The notes under the pieces: model-generated
What the model was told of the DNA's origin: nothing
What the model saw: only the letters and a program-made list of their open reading frames with translations
The model's database searches: none
Translations under genes and position numbers: made by a program
Assembly: GCA_900769705.1 (NCBI GenBank)
Contig: CAAGHP010000002.1
Coordinates: 23,843 to 87,842, forward strand
DNA length: 64,000 nucleotides
Direction: 5' to 3'
Source of the DNA: Alphaproteobacteria bacterium
GTDB taxonomy: Bacteria; Pseudomonadota; Alphaproteobacteria; RF32; CAG-239
Part shown: piece after piece, positions 25,740-34,118 of the stretch
Position numbering within the stretch: the stretch's first letter is position 1
Layout of the letters: the number at the start of each line of letters is the position of its first letter

Positions 25740-27494
25740 TTACATATCTATTTTTATTGGTAGCATTACAGTATCATATTGTAAGCGTTTGAAAAGCTTT
25801 AAATTTGTGATATCAACACCGCTTTGCTCAATCAGCTGTTCGGCTTTGATACTTCCGGTGTTGGCTATTAAATCGCCGATTTTTTCGCTCAAAGTTTTAG
25901 CTTTAGGAAAACTTACTATTCTAATGTTTTGGTTTCTTTTAATTTTTCCTAATTCAATAGCTTTGGAAAGAGCCTCAAGATATCCGCCCATAGCATCAAC
26001 CAGTCCCAAATTTAAGGCCTGTCTGCCCGTCCAAACACGACCGCGGGCTATTTTATCCATCGGCTGCGTCAATTTACGATTTTCGGCTACTTTTGCCGTA
26101 AAGTCTTGATATACTTCATCAAGCGACTGATTAAATATCTTTTTTTCAGAGGTACTGAATTTATGGTTAGGGCTTAAAATTCCGGCATTGTCGCCCAAAG
26201 TAACCTGTCCCCAGTTTATTTCAAGCTTCTTCCAAAGTTTTTCAAAAACCATTTTACCTCCGAAAACCCCGATAGAACCTGTAATTGTCATAGGTTCTGC
26301 CATAATATAGTCTCCGGCCAAAGAAATAAAATAGCCACCCGAAGCAGCGTATGACGACTGCGATATAATCAGAGGAACTTTTGTTTTTTCTTTAAGCTGT
26401 TTCAATGCAAAATAAATTTCATCCGCCGCATTATAGCTGCCGCCGGGACTGTCAATACGCACAACAACAGCTTTCAGCTGCTTCAGATTTTTAATATTTT
26501 CAATATCTTCAACCGTATCTTGGCTGCAAATAGCACTGTCGCGGCTTAAATTATCTTTGCTTTTACCATCAATAATTTCGCCGTTCAGATTCAATACCGC
26601 AATTGTCGGTAAATTTCCATCATTATTAGACAGCGTAGCTGCGTAATCTTGCAAATTCACAAAATGTTCAGCGCCCTCATCTTTCAGTTGCTTTTCCAGC
26701 TGCGGCAAATACATAGTACCGTCTATCAACCCCAGTTTCTGCCCTTCCCGCGCCGTCAAAGGCGCCTTATTGACTATGTTTTCAAATGTCTCGGCTAATT
26801 TTCGGTTTTCTGAAATATCAACTTTCAACTCAGCCATTAAAGCTGCCCCCAGAGACTTCATTTCTTCAGCATATGTTTTAGGCATTTTGGCTTCAGTCAA
26901 CGATGCCATGGCATTTTTATATTCATAGCGGGCATAAAATTCCGGTGAAACTCCTATTTTATCCAATAAATTTTTCAAAAACGGTACTTCAATGCTGACA
27001 CCGGTCAAACCTATATAAGTATGCGGTTGCATATAGATTTTATCAAAAAATGAAGCAAGATAATATTCTATATTGCCGCGTCCTAAAGCTCCGAACCCTT
27101 GGGAAAAAACCACCGTTTTTTTACCGGTTGATTTAAAAACCAATAAAGACCGAGCCACATCTTGAGCTTGTGCCGGAGTAAGTGAAAATGTATTTATCTT
27201 AGCAATTATGCCGGTAATATTATTATCAGCAGCTGCAAATTCTATGGACTGCAGCAATTTAGAAAACGTTATCGGCGTTTCATCCATAAGTTCGGCTAAA
27301 ATTCCTGCATTATCGCTTTCGATAATCGGTTCACTAAAATCAATAGTCAGATATGTGTTTTTTTCAATAGTCGGCGGATAGCTGCTGAAAAGGCCTCCAA
27401 CAACCAAACCTATAAGGCAAATCACTGTCAAAGCGCCGACTATAGTGCAAAAAGAATGCAAAAATCCTTTTAATTTCAGCAAAAAAGCCTTCAT
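25740..27494 (-). CDS. sppA: signal peptide peptidase SppA (protease IV), long form
   Basis: Membrane-anchored serine protease of 584 residues that degrades cleaved signal peptides on the periplasmic side. One N-terminal transmembrane helix (~16-38) is followed by two tandem ClpP-like domains. The Lys of the catalytic dyad is Lys193 (YEYKNAM) in the first domain and the nucleophile is Ser385 (SYAASGGYFI) in the second, the arrangement of the E. coli-type 67K enzyme. It lies 2 bases after plsC and 14 before gatC. Confidence 0.94.
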   Translation of the reverse strand: MKAFLLKLKGFLHSFCTIVGALTVICLIGLVVGGLFSSYPPTIEKNTYLTIDFSEPIIESDNAGILAELMDETPITFSKLLQSIEFAAADNNITGIIAKINTFSLTPAQAQDVARSLLVFKSTGKKTVVFSQGFGALGRGNIEYYLASFFDKIYMQPHTYIGLTGVSIEVPFLKNLLDKIGVSPEFYARYEYKNAMASLTEAKMPKTYAEEMKSLGAALMAELKVDISENRKLAETFENIVNKAPLTAREGQKLGLIDGTMYLPQLEKQLKDEGAEHFVNLQDYAATLSNNDGNLPTIAVLNLNGEIIDGKSKDNLSRDSAICSQDTVEDIENIKNLKQLKAVVVRIDSPGGSYNAADEIYFALKQLKEKTKVPLIISQSSYAASGGYFISLAGDYIMAEPMTITGSIGVFGGKMVFEKLWKKLEINWGQVTLGDNAGILSPNHKFSTSEKKIFNQSLDEVYQDFTAKVAENRKLTQPMDKIARGRVWTGRQALNLGLVDAMGGYLEALSKAIELGKIKRNQNIRIVSFPKAKTLSEKIGDLIANTGSIKAEQLIEQSGVDITNLKLFKRLQYDTVMLPIKIDM

Positions 27495-27496
27495 TT

Positions 27497-28264
27497 TTAT
27501 TTCTCCGTTTTTTCTGCCATCATTTTAGCAACATACGGATACCTCTTGACTGCTTCGGAATTTAATTCAGCACATTTATTTTCAATAAGTTCTTGCAATT
27601 CCGTCATAAATTCTTCTTTAGTTTTACCTTTGGCGCTGATTGGCGGCAAAAATTCAAACACCGCAGTTCCAGGATAGCGCAAAAAAGAATTCTTTGCCCA
27701 AAACAGTCCGGTATTAACAGCCACCGGTACAATCGGCAAATCTAAATTTTCGCCTAAAAAGAAAATTCCTGATTTATAACCTTTGGTCGACCCAGGCTTG
27801 CAGCGGGTTCCTTCCGGAAAAATCACAACCGGACGACCGGCATCGGTTTTCTTTTTAACCTCTGTCAACATGTGTTTCATAGCGCTGGCACCGCCTTTGC
27901 GGTTGACAGGAATCATTCCGTAAAAATATTGCGACCAGCCGAAAAACGGCAAAAATATCAATTCGCGTTTCAAAATATAGGTGGTGGTCGGAGAAAATTG
28001 CGTAAATGAATAGGTTTCCAGCGCAGACTCATGCTTGCAGGCATAGAGCACATTATGATTGCGGATATTTTCAGCGCCGCGCAGCTCCAATTTTATGCCG
28101 CCTAAAAAGCGCACCCAGAACAAAGCTATCGGCATAATAATTCTGTCCCAATAAAATATGGTAGCCTTTTGCGGCAGTAAAGCCAGCGGCAGCTGAATTA
28201 TGCAGCCGATACCCAAAGTTCCGAAAAAGAAAATATTAGTCAATAAAGAACGAATAAACAGCAT
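27497..28264 (-). CDS. plsC: 1-acyl-sn-glycerol-3-phosphate acyltransferase
   Basis: Converts lysophosphatidate to phosphatidate in the inner membrane; 255 residues. An N-terminal hydrophobic segment (~5-28) precedes motif I, which reads KHESALET: the usual HX4D is HX4E here, a variant I recall from PlsC-type enzymes of other proteobacteria. FPEGTRCKPG is motif III and LPIVPVAVNTG motif IV. ATG is preceded by AAGGAGAAAATAAC. It is part of the envelope-gene run between a DUF218 gene and sppA. Confidence 0.92.
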   Translation of the reverse strand: MLFIRSLLTNIFFFGTLGIGCIIQLPLALLPQKATIFYWDRIIMPIALFWVRFLGGIKLELRGAENIRNHNVLYACKHESALETYSFTQFSPTTTYILKRELIFLPFFGWSQYFYGMIPVNRKGGASAMKHMLTEVKKKTDAGRPVVIFPEGTRCKPGSTKGYKSGIFFLGENLDLPIVPVAVNTGLFWAKNSFLRYPGTAVFEFLPPISAKGKTKEEFMTELQELIENKCAELNSEAVKRYPYVAKMMAEKTEK

Positions 28265-28276
28265 GTTATTTTCTCC

Positions 28277-28858
28277 TTAATAAATATGCAGATGCCGGCC
28301 GACATAGACAATTAAAAATTTGTTATATTCCATCAGCAACAAACGAAAAGTTCCCCAGCTTTTCCACCATTTTAGATTAACATTCGGTGAATAAATCGGA
28401 TTTAAGATAACCTTCAAATCATTTTCAGCTGTCACATAAATTATAAATTCTTGCAAACTACGCGGAATATGGTAGCTTGAGGTTACCAGCCGAATGGATT
28501 TTATGTCATTTTTTTTAATCCATTCTTCGGTTTCTATGGCGTTTTCAATAGTGTTTTTAGCTTTGCGCCCCAGCTCTATTTTATTTTTATCATCTGCTGT
28601 AATTTCTGCTTGCTTTTCTATTTGACCGATACTTATGTTTTCCGGCACTCCGGAAATAAACAGCCTATCCGCCAAATTATTATTTAGCAGCTTTATACCT
28701 TCTGAAATCCGGTTGCGTCCGCCGGTCAATACAATAATAGCATCGGTCTTGGTAGTTTTATCAATATCATAAGAATTGATATAATGCGCAAAGTAAACAA
28801 ACCCCAAACACCATACAGTAAAAGTGCACCCAAGTCCATACAAAAGCCAGCGTTTCAT
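28277..28858 (-). CDS. DUF218 / YdcF-SanA-ElyC-like membrane protein
   Basis: A 193-residue protein with one N-terminal transmembrane helix (~4-23) and a DUF218 domain (TDAIIVLTGGRNRISEGIKLL, LVTSSYHIPRSL). Members such as SanA and ElyC act in envelope integrity or lipid-linked precursor metabolism in enterobacteria; the biochemical activity is not settled. The start at 28858 shares a base with the ftsX stop (TAATG). A longer frame reaches into ftsX but lacks a start signal. Confidence 0.82.
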   Translation of the reverse strand: MKRWLLYGLGCTFTVWCLGFVYFAHYINSYDIDKTTKTDAIIVLTGGRNRISEGIKLLNNNLADRLFISGVPENISIGQIEKQAEITADDKNKIELGRKAKNTIENAIETEEWIKKNDIKSIRLVTSSYHIPRSLQEFIIYVTAENDLKVILNPIYSPNVNLKWWKSWGTFRLLLMEYNKFLIVYVGRHLHIY

Positions 28859-29772
28859 TAAATCATTTTCTCCAAGGTTTTGCGGACGGTCACATATGAT
28901 GTACCCATTGCGTATAAAGATGAAAACAGCGGTGTTACCATTATCAGACTCCAAGCCACAGTGGAAAGCTGCGCTCCTTTAATCAGTCCGCTGCCGGTAG
29001 AAATTCCGTATTTGGCCACCAAAATAATGCATGGTACGGCGGCCATTAAGCCGATAATTCCCGAAAAAAAGCCGATTTTAGCAAAATTTTTGGCATATTG
29101 GCGGGCTATATAGTCATCTTTAGCGCCGATAATATGCAAAATTTCAATAGTATTCAGATTTATTCCTAAGCTGGTGCGTGTGGAATAGTAAATAGAAAAT
29201 GCACAAATAGCAATAACCATAAACAATACGGACAGAGCCATATTTTTAAGCGATGTTGCAAACTTTATCAGCCGATTGAGCCACAAACGATGATTATCGA
29301 CCGAAGCATTTTCCGAAACTTGGCGTAGTCCGCGCGTTACTTCATCATAATTTAATTCGGCATTTTGTTTAAGCTTCACATCCAAAAGCACGGGAATCGG
29401 CAAAGATGAGATATCAACTTTATCGCCCAGCCAAGGCGTCATAAGCTTTTCTACGGTTTGCGCGTCCAAGGCTTTAACGCTTTCGACCGCCGATAAATTT
29501 TCTACATACTGCAATACCCTGTTTTGTTGTTCCAAAGTTTTTTCGGCATCTATATGCTTGTTTTCATCTTCAACCGGAATAATCTGCACCGTAACCGAGC
29601 CCATAATATCTTTTTCCCAGCTGTCAGCCATGGCGTTGATTGCCATAACAATCGCCAAAACCACAATAAAAAGATACATATATATGGAAGTCAAAACATA
29701 CATAAAAATCGAGGTATCATCATCTTCGGCGTTTATTTCACTGCGGCGACCCGTAACCAAATCACTTTTCAT
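28858..29772 (-). CDS. ftsX: cell division protein FtsX
   Basis: Membrane subunit of the FtsEX complex, which controls peptidoglycan hydrolases at the septum. 304 residues with a cytoplasmic N-terminus, a first helix (~30-50), a periplasmic domain of ~120 residues and three C-terminal helices, the FtsX topology. The ATG at 29772 follows GGAGAAAAATAT; a TTG at 29790 overlapping the ftsE stop (TTGA) is a weaker alternative. It lies directly after ftsE. Confidence 0.92.
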   Translation of the reverse strand: MKSDLVTGRRSEINAEDDDTSIFMYVLTSIYMYLFIVVLAIVMAINAMADSWEKDIMGSVTVQIIPVEDENKHIDAEKTLEQQNRVLQYVENLSAVESVKALDAQTVEKLMTPWLGDKVDISSLPIPVLLDVKLKQNAELNYDEVTRGLRQVSENASVDNHRLWLNRLIKFATSLKNMALSVLFMVIAICAFSIYYSTRTSLGINLNTIEILHIIGAKDDYIARQYAKNFAKIGFFSGIIGLMAAVPCIILVAKYGISTGSGLIKGAQLSTVAWSLIMVTPLFSSLYAMGTSYVTVRKTLEKMI

Positions 29773-29786
29773 ATATTTTTCTCCAA

Positions 29787-30497
29787 TCAAACTCTGCCCA
29801 ATGCCGGATACAGTTTTGCCGAACCGTTGTTCAGCACAATACGCGGATAATTATAGCTAGAAGTCAGCTGTTCATTGTGAGTTGCCAGCACGACCGTAGT
29901 TCCGACTTTGTTAAGTTCTACAAACAATTTCATCAGTTTTCCGGCAATATCCGAATCCACGCTGCCGGTCGGCTCGTCGGCAAACAAAATTTCCGGACGG
30001 TTTATTACGGCTCTGGCAATGGCAACACGTTGCTTTTCTCCGCCGGAAAGCGAAGCGCAGACTTTATATATGCTTTTGTGCAGTTCCACCCATTGCAGCA
30101 GCTCTGTCACGCGTTTATATATTTCCTTTTCGCCCATACCACGCACTCTGAGCGGCAAAGCTATGTTGTCAAACACACTCAAATGTTCCAACAAACGAAA
30201 GTCTTGAAACACCACGCCGATTTTTTGTCTGAGCTCGGCCAAGGTATCGCGGTTAGAAAAATTTATATTGTTGCCAAACACTTTCAACACACCTTTATGC
30301 GGCTTTTTTACCAAATAAAGCATATTTAGCAATGTTGTTTTGCCGGCACCGCTTTTCCCCGTTACAAACGTAAAAGACCCCGGAAGCAAAGAAAAGTAGA
30401 TGTTTTGCAAAACATTTTCATTGCGTTCATAGCCGACGGAAACATTCTGCAAATCGATAATCGGCTGTTTTATAACTGATTGGTTGTTTTCCATCAT
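29787..30497 (-). CDS. ftsE: cell division ATP-binding protein FtsE
   Basis: ABC-type ATPase of 236 residues that drives FtsX. Walker A is TGKSGAGKTT, the signature motif LSGGEKQR and Walker B ILFADEPTGSVD. FQDFRLLEHLSVFDNI is characteristic of FtsE. Two ATG codons (30497, 30494) follow GGAGG; the second has the better spacing. It is the first gene of the long minus-strand run and is divergent from the zinc-ribbon gene. Confidence 0.95.
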   Translation of the reverse strand: MMENNQSVIKQPIIDLQNVSVGYERNENVLQNIYFSLLPGSFTFVTGKSGAGKTTLLNMLYLVKKPHKGVLKVFGNNINFSNRDTLAELRQKIGVVFQDFRLLEHLSVFDNIALPLRVRGMGEKEIYKRVTELLQWVELHKSIYKVCASLSGGEKQRVAIARAVINRPEILFADEPTGSVDSDIAGKLMKLFVELNKVGTTVVLATHNEQLTSSYNYPRIVLNNGSAKLYPALGRV

Positions 30498-30604
30498 ATT
30501 CCTCCAATTTGAACTAAGAATATATCAATTATCCATTTAATAAAATACTTTTTTTCTTTTATTCTGCAGATTTTTAGAATATAGTGCAAAAAAAAGAGGT
30601 TAGT

Positions 30605-31423
30605 ATGTTAATAAGTTGTCCAAAATGTAATGCCGTATATCAGATTCCGGACGGCAAAATTCCGGCTAATGGGAAAAAATTTAAATGCGCCGAATGCGGC
30701 GAAGTGTGGACTGTGCGTCCGCAAGACGTAAAGGAAGTTAAAACAGAAGAAAAAACTGCGCAGGTGCCGTCATCGGCATCTGTGGCTGCCGCTTTCTTAC
30801 CGCAAGCAGAAAACAGCAATCCGCATGTTAAACCGCAGATTATCAGCCCGCAAACGACTCAAAACAGCGATGTGGAAAATATGTTCAACCGCCTGTCGCA
30901 AGACACAAAAGGCTTGTTCAACAACAACACATCTTCCGACACCGGCGTCGAAAAATGGAAACGTCGCTTTATTATGTTCTTTTCGCCGTTTATGGTAAAT
31001 TGCTGTCTTTTGATATTGATTTTTGCTTTTACCATTTACATTGGCTACACCAACCGCTTTTATTTGGTTTCAAATATTCCGCAGCTGGAAAATTTTTATA
31101 AAAAAATTGGTATTAACAGTCTACTGAAAGGACGCGGACTGGTGTTTCAAAACCTACAGAGTCGCTATGTGGAGCGCCAGGGTAAGTTTTTTGTGGAAGT
31201 ATCCGGCTCGATTTATAATGAAAGCGATATGAAATCGCTGGTGATGCCAATTAAAGCCGAGCTTTATAATGCCGAAGGTGAAAAACTTTCCGAAACAATT
31301 AAAGTGCTGACGCTGGACAGGCTGGAGCCTGACTTCAGCGCCGTATTCCGCATTTTGCTGCCGGATACTGGTTTGGAAGACAAAATAATCAATTTAAGTT
31401 TTGATGAAAATGCAGATATTTAA
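30605..31423 (+). CDS. MJ0042-type zinc-ribbon membrane protein
   Basis: A 272-residue protein beginning MLISCPKCNAVYQIPDGKIP and continuing to FKCAECGEVW: the four Cys of the MJ0042 zinc ribbon found at the N-terminus of many alphaproteobacterial proteins. A variable linker (~45-125) leads to one transmembrane helix (~130-155) and a C-terminal periplasmic DUF3426-like domain. The start at 30605 follows GAGG. It lies head-to-head with ftsE and has yqeY 10 bases downstream. Role unknown. Confidence 0.82.
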   Translation: MLISCPKCNAVYQIPDGKIPANGKKFKCAECGEVWTVRPQDVKEVKTEEKTAQVPSSASVAAAFLPQAENSNPHVKPQIISPQTTQNSDVENMFNRLSQDTKGLFNNNTSSDTGVEKWKRRFIMFFSPFMVNCCLLILIFAFTIYIGYTNRFYLVSNIPQLENFYKKIGINSLLKGRGLVFQNLQSRYVERQGKFFVEVSGSIYNESDMKSLVMPIKAELYNAEGEKLSETIKVLTLDRLEPDFSAVFRILLPDTGLEDKIINLSFDENADI

Positions 31424-31433
31424 GGAGATAAAA

Positions 31434-31886
31434 ATGTTAAGAGATGATTTGCAAAACAGCTTAAAAGAAGCAATGAAAAATAAAGATATGAAAACTGTCG
31501 GCGCTGTGCGCCTGATTATTGCCGGACAAAAAGAAAAAGATGTAGAAGCCCGCGCTAAAGGTTTGGAAAAAGCCAGCGATGCCGATTTGCTTGCCATGAT
31601 GCAGACAATGATAAAACAAAGAAACGAATCTATCAAAATTTATAATGAAGGCAATCGCCCTGATTTGGCTGAAAAGGAACAAGCTGAAATTGATGTAATC
31701 AATCGCTTTTTGCCAAAGCAGATGGATGCCGCCGAAATTGACGAAGCTATCAAAGCCGCCATTGCCGAAACCGGTGCAGCAAGCATCCGTGATATGGGTA
31801 AAGTTATGGGCGCGCTCAAAGCAAAATATGCCGGAAAAATGGACTTTGGAGCCGCTTCGGCAGCAATTAAAAAGTTTTTGGCCTAA
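31434..31886 (+). CDS. yqeY: GatB/YqeY domain protein
   Basis: A 150-residue stand-alone version of the helical YqeY domain that forms the tRNA-binding tail of GatB. Features are MLRDDLQNSLKEAMKNKD at the start and DMGKVMGALKAKYAGKMDFGAASAAIKK at the end. The start at 31434 follows AAGGAGATAAAA. Its precise role is unknown. It sits between the zinc-ribbon gene and dnaG, a placement common in bacteria where yqeY accompanies the dnaG region. Confidence 0.9.
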   Translation: MLRDDLQNSLKEAMKNKDMKTVGAVRLIIAGQKEKDVEARAKGLEKASDADLLAMMQTMIKQRNESIKIYNEGNRPDLAEKEQAEIDVINRFLPKQMDAAEIDEAIKAAIAETGAASIRDMGKVMGALKAKYAGKMDFGAASAAIKKFLA

Positions 31887-31909
31887 ATAAAGGTTGCTAC
31901 GGCCAAGCG

Positions 31910-33760
31910 ATGAATGACGATTTACAAAAATTCTTAGACGAGCTGCGCAGTAGAATTTCTATTGCTGATGTTGTCGGTAGCAAAGTAAAACTGACGAAAA
32001 GAGGGCGTGAATATTTAGGTTTATGCCCTTTTCATAATGAAAAAACGCCGTCATTTACCGTTAATGAAAGTAAAGGCTTTTACCACTGTTTCGGCTGTGG
32101 CGCACATGGCGATATTGTCAAATTTGAAATGGACGCTAATGGTTTGCCTTTTATGGAAGCAGTAAAAAAGCTTGCTGATAAAGCCGGAATGCAGCTGCCG
32201 GTCTGGTCCAAAGAAAGCCAAGAACAAAACCTGAAACGCAAATCATTATACGAAATTATGGATATTGCCTGTGCTTATTTTGAAAAATGCCTGAGAATGC
32301 CGGTTGGTGCGCACGGATTGGCCTATTTTAAAGATAAGCGTGCTTTAAGCGAAGAAACCATCAAAAAATTCCGTTTGGGTTATGCTCCAAACGGCAACGG
32401 ACTGAAAGCCCTACTAGCCTCAAAAGGCATATCAGAACATGATATGGCAGAGCTTGGGCTGATTGCCGTACCAGAAGATAAAAACCGCCTGCCGCACGAT
32501 TTTTTCCGCGACAGAGTAATGATTCCAATAATGGATAAGCAAGGTAATGTTATTGCTTTTGGTGGGCGCATTTTGGACAACAGTCAGCCTAAATATCTGA
32601 ACTCGCCGGAAACTCCGATTTTCAATAAACGCCGAATTCTTTATAATATGAACCATGCCCGCGAACCGGCATACGGCGCTAAGCGTCTTATTATCTGTGA
32701 AGGCTATATGGATGTGATTGCGCTGGACAGTTTCAATTTTAATTATGCGGTGGCGCCTTTAGGCACTGCTTTGACCGAAGAGCAGATTATAGAAGCTTGG
32801 CGCGTGTGCAACACCCCTACTCTTTGTTTTGACGGCGACGGAGCCGGTATTAAAGCCGCCATACGTTCGATTGACCGCGTGCTGCCGATACTCAAGGCCG
32901 GATATTCGGTAAACTACATATTTTTAAAAGAAAAAAAAGATCCAGATGAGCTGCTACACAGCCTTGGCGCACCGATATTTGAGCAATATTTACAAAAAGC
33001 CAAACCGCTGGTAGATATTTTGTGGCATAAATGCAAAATGAATAAAGACACTGACACGCCGGAACAAAAAGCCCTGATAGAAAAAGAAACTTTTGAAGAA
33101 GTGGCTAAAATCAAGGACGAACAAATCCGCAGCTACTATATGCAAGAAATGAAAAAGCGGATTTATTACACTTTCGGCAAAGGCTCAATTTATAAAAATG
33201 CGCAAACTGAGCCAAACGGCGTACAGTCCGCCGCCGACACGATGCAAAAATCGGCCTATACACCTCGCCGCAAAAAGACTGAAGACGAACCGGTTTATCA
33301 TTTTGTAAAAAAGCCTCCGCTAAATGATTTGGTTATCCGCGGAATTATCGCTGCTATGCTTTTATATCCGGAACTTATTGAAAAATATGAAGAAAAATTG
33401 ACGGCTTTTGAAATAAACAATTCCAAAATGGCTAAAGTGCTGACGGAAATTATTGAAATCCACCAAGAAGATGAAAATACGGACAGCGAACAGCTGATTG
33501 AAAAACTCAAACTTAATTTTTCAGCTGAAATCGGCGATTTATGGGAAATAAACATGTATAAATCGCAAAAATCCACTCTGCCCAGTCTCAAAGCAGAAAT
33601 AGATAACGGCTTACTGGAAATTCAATTAAAACAAATTGATACTGAGTTAAAAGAATGTACAACTTTAATGAGTAGTCAACCAGAAAATTCGGCAGAAATT
33701 TATGAGCGCTATAAAAATTTATTAAAAGAGCGCAATAACCTGATTTTGGCAAAAGAATAA
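31910..33760 (+). CDS. dnaG: DNA primase
   Basis: Synthesises RNA primers for replication; 616 residues. The N-terminal CHC2 zinc finger is intact (CPFHNEKTPSF...FYHCFGCGAHGD). The central TOPRIM core has LIICEGYMDVIAL and FDGDGAG acidic motifs. Residues ~430-616 form the helicase-binding C-terminal region. There is no strong Shine-Dalgarno; an AAGG lies ~19 bases upstream. rpoD, the usual partner, does not follow; a hairpin and a remnant region do. Confidence 0.95.
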   Translation: MNDDLQKFLDELRSRISIADVVGSKVKLTKRGREYLGLCPFHNEKTPSFTVNESKGFYHCFGCGAHGDIVKFEMDANGLPFMEAVKKLADKAGMQLPVWSKESQEQNLKRKSLYEIMDIACAYFEKCLRMPVGAHGLAYFKDKRALSEETIKKFRLGYAPNGNGLKALLASKGISEHDMAELGLIAVPEDKNRLPHDFFRDRVMIPIMDKQGNVIAFGGRILDNSQPKYLNSPETPIFNKRRILYNMNHAREPAYGAKRLIICEGYMDVIALDSFNFNYAVAPLGTALTEEQIIEAWRVCNTPTLCFDGDGAGIKAAIRSIDRVLPILKAGYSVNYIFLKEKKDPDELLHSLGAPIFEQYLQKAKPLVDILWHKCKMNKDTDTPEQKALIEKETFEEVAKIKDEQIRSYYMQEMKKRIYYTFGKGSIYKNAQTEPNGVQSAADTMQKSAYTPRRKKTEDEPVYHFVKKPPLNDLVIRGIIAAMLLYPELIEKYEEKLTAFEINNSKMAKVLTEIIEIHQEDENTDSEQLIEKLKLNFSAEIGDLWEINMYKSQKSTLPSLKAEIDNGLLEIQLKQIDTELKECTTLMSSQPENSAEIYERYKNLLKERNNLILAKE

Positions 33761-33821
33761 ACTTTAGTTTCGGTCAATAAAAGACTGCATTCAAAATATG
33801 AAGATGTTTCTTTATAGCACA

Positions 33822-33852
33822 AGCGCCCTGCTCTTTTGCAAAACAGGGCGCT
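33822..33852. terminator. hairpin after dnaG
   Basis: AGCGCCCTG pairs perfectly with CAGGGCGCT over a 13-nt loop, 60 bases beyond dnaG, followed by GCGGTTTTAT. It is a plausible dnaG terminator. Confidence 0.65.
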
Positions 33853-33870
33853 GCGGTTTTATATATCAGC

Positions 33871-34035
33871 CTAGAATTTGTATTTGGCGCTGACAGAACC
33901 TTCGGCAAATTTATTGCCGTCAATCCATGCTTTAGCTTCATTTGCATTGTTTTCCGTGCCGGCATTTTTGCGGCTGACATCCTCGGCGAATTCGCTCCGC
34001 TCAAAGCCAAGCATGACGAGTCTTGGTGTTCTTTA
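33871..34035 (-). pseudogene. possible C-terminal remnant of an outer-membrane protein
   Basis: On the minus strand, a frame ending at 33871 reads LVMLGFERSEFAEDVSRK, then ..NNANEAKAWIDGNKF, then SVSAKYKF and stop. A terminal Phe after alternating residues is the beta-barrel C-terminal signature. No start codon or upstream continuation is present, and another frame is open across the same bases. I take it as a decayed 3' fragment. The region 33761-34118 otherwise holds only two hairpins. Confidence 0.35.
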
Positions 34036-34062
34036 AGCACCACTTTCCTAACACAAACGCAA

Positions 34063-34088
34063 TGGCCTCTCCAACATTAGAGAGGCCA
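34063..34088. terminator. hairpin downstream of gyrA
   Basis: TGGCCTCTC / GAGAGGCCA, a perfect 9-bp stem with an 8-nt loop, ~30 bases after the gyrA stop. No T-run follows on the minus strand, so termination strength is uncertain. Confidence 0.55.
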
Positions 34089-34118
34089 AAAGACAGCGAT
34101 TTTTTTTAAACCGTTTTT

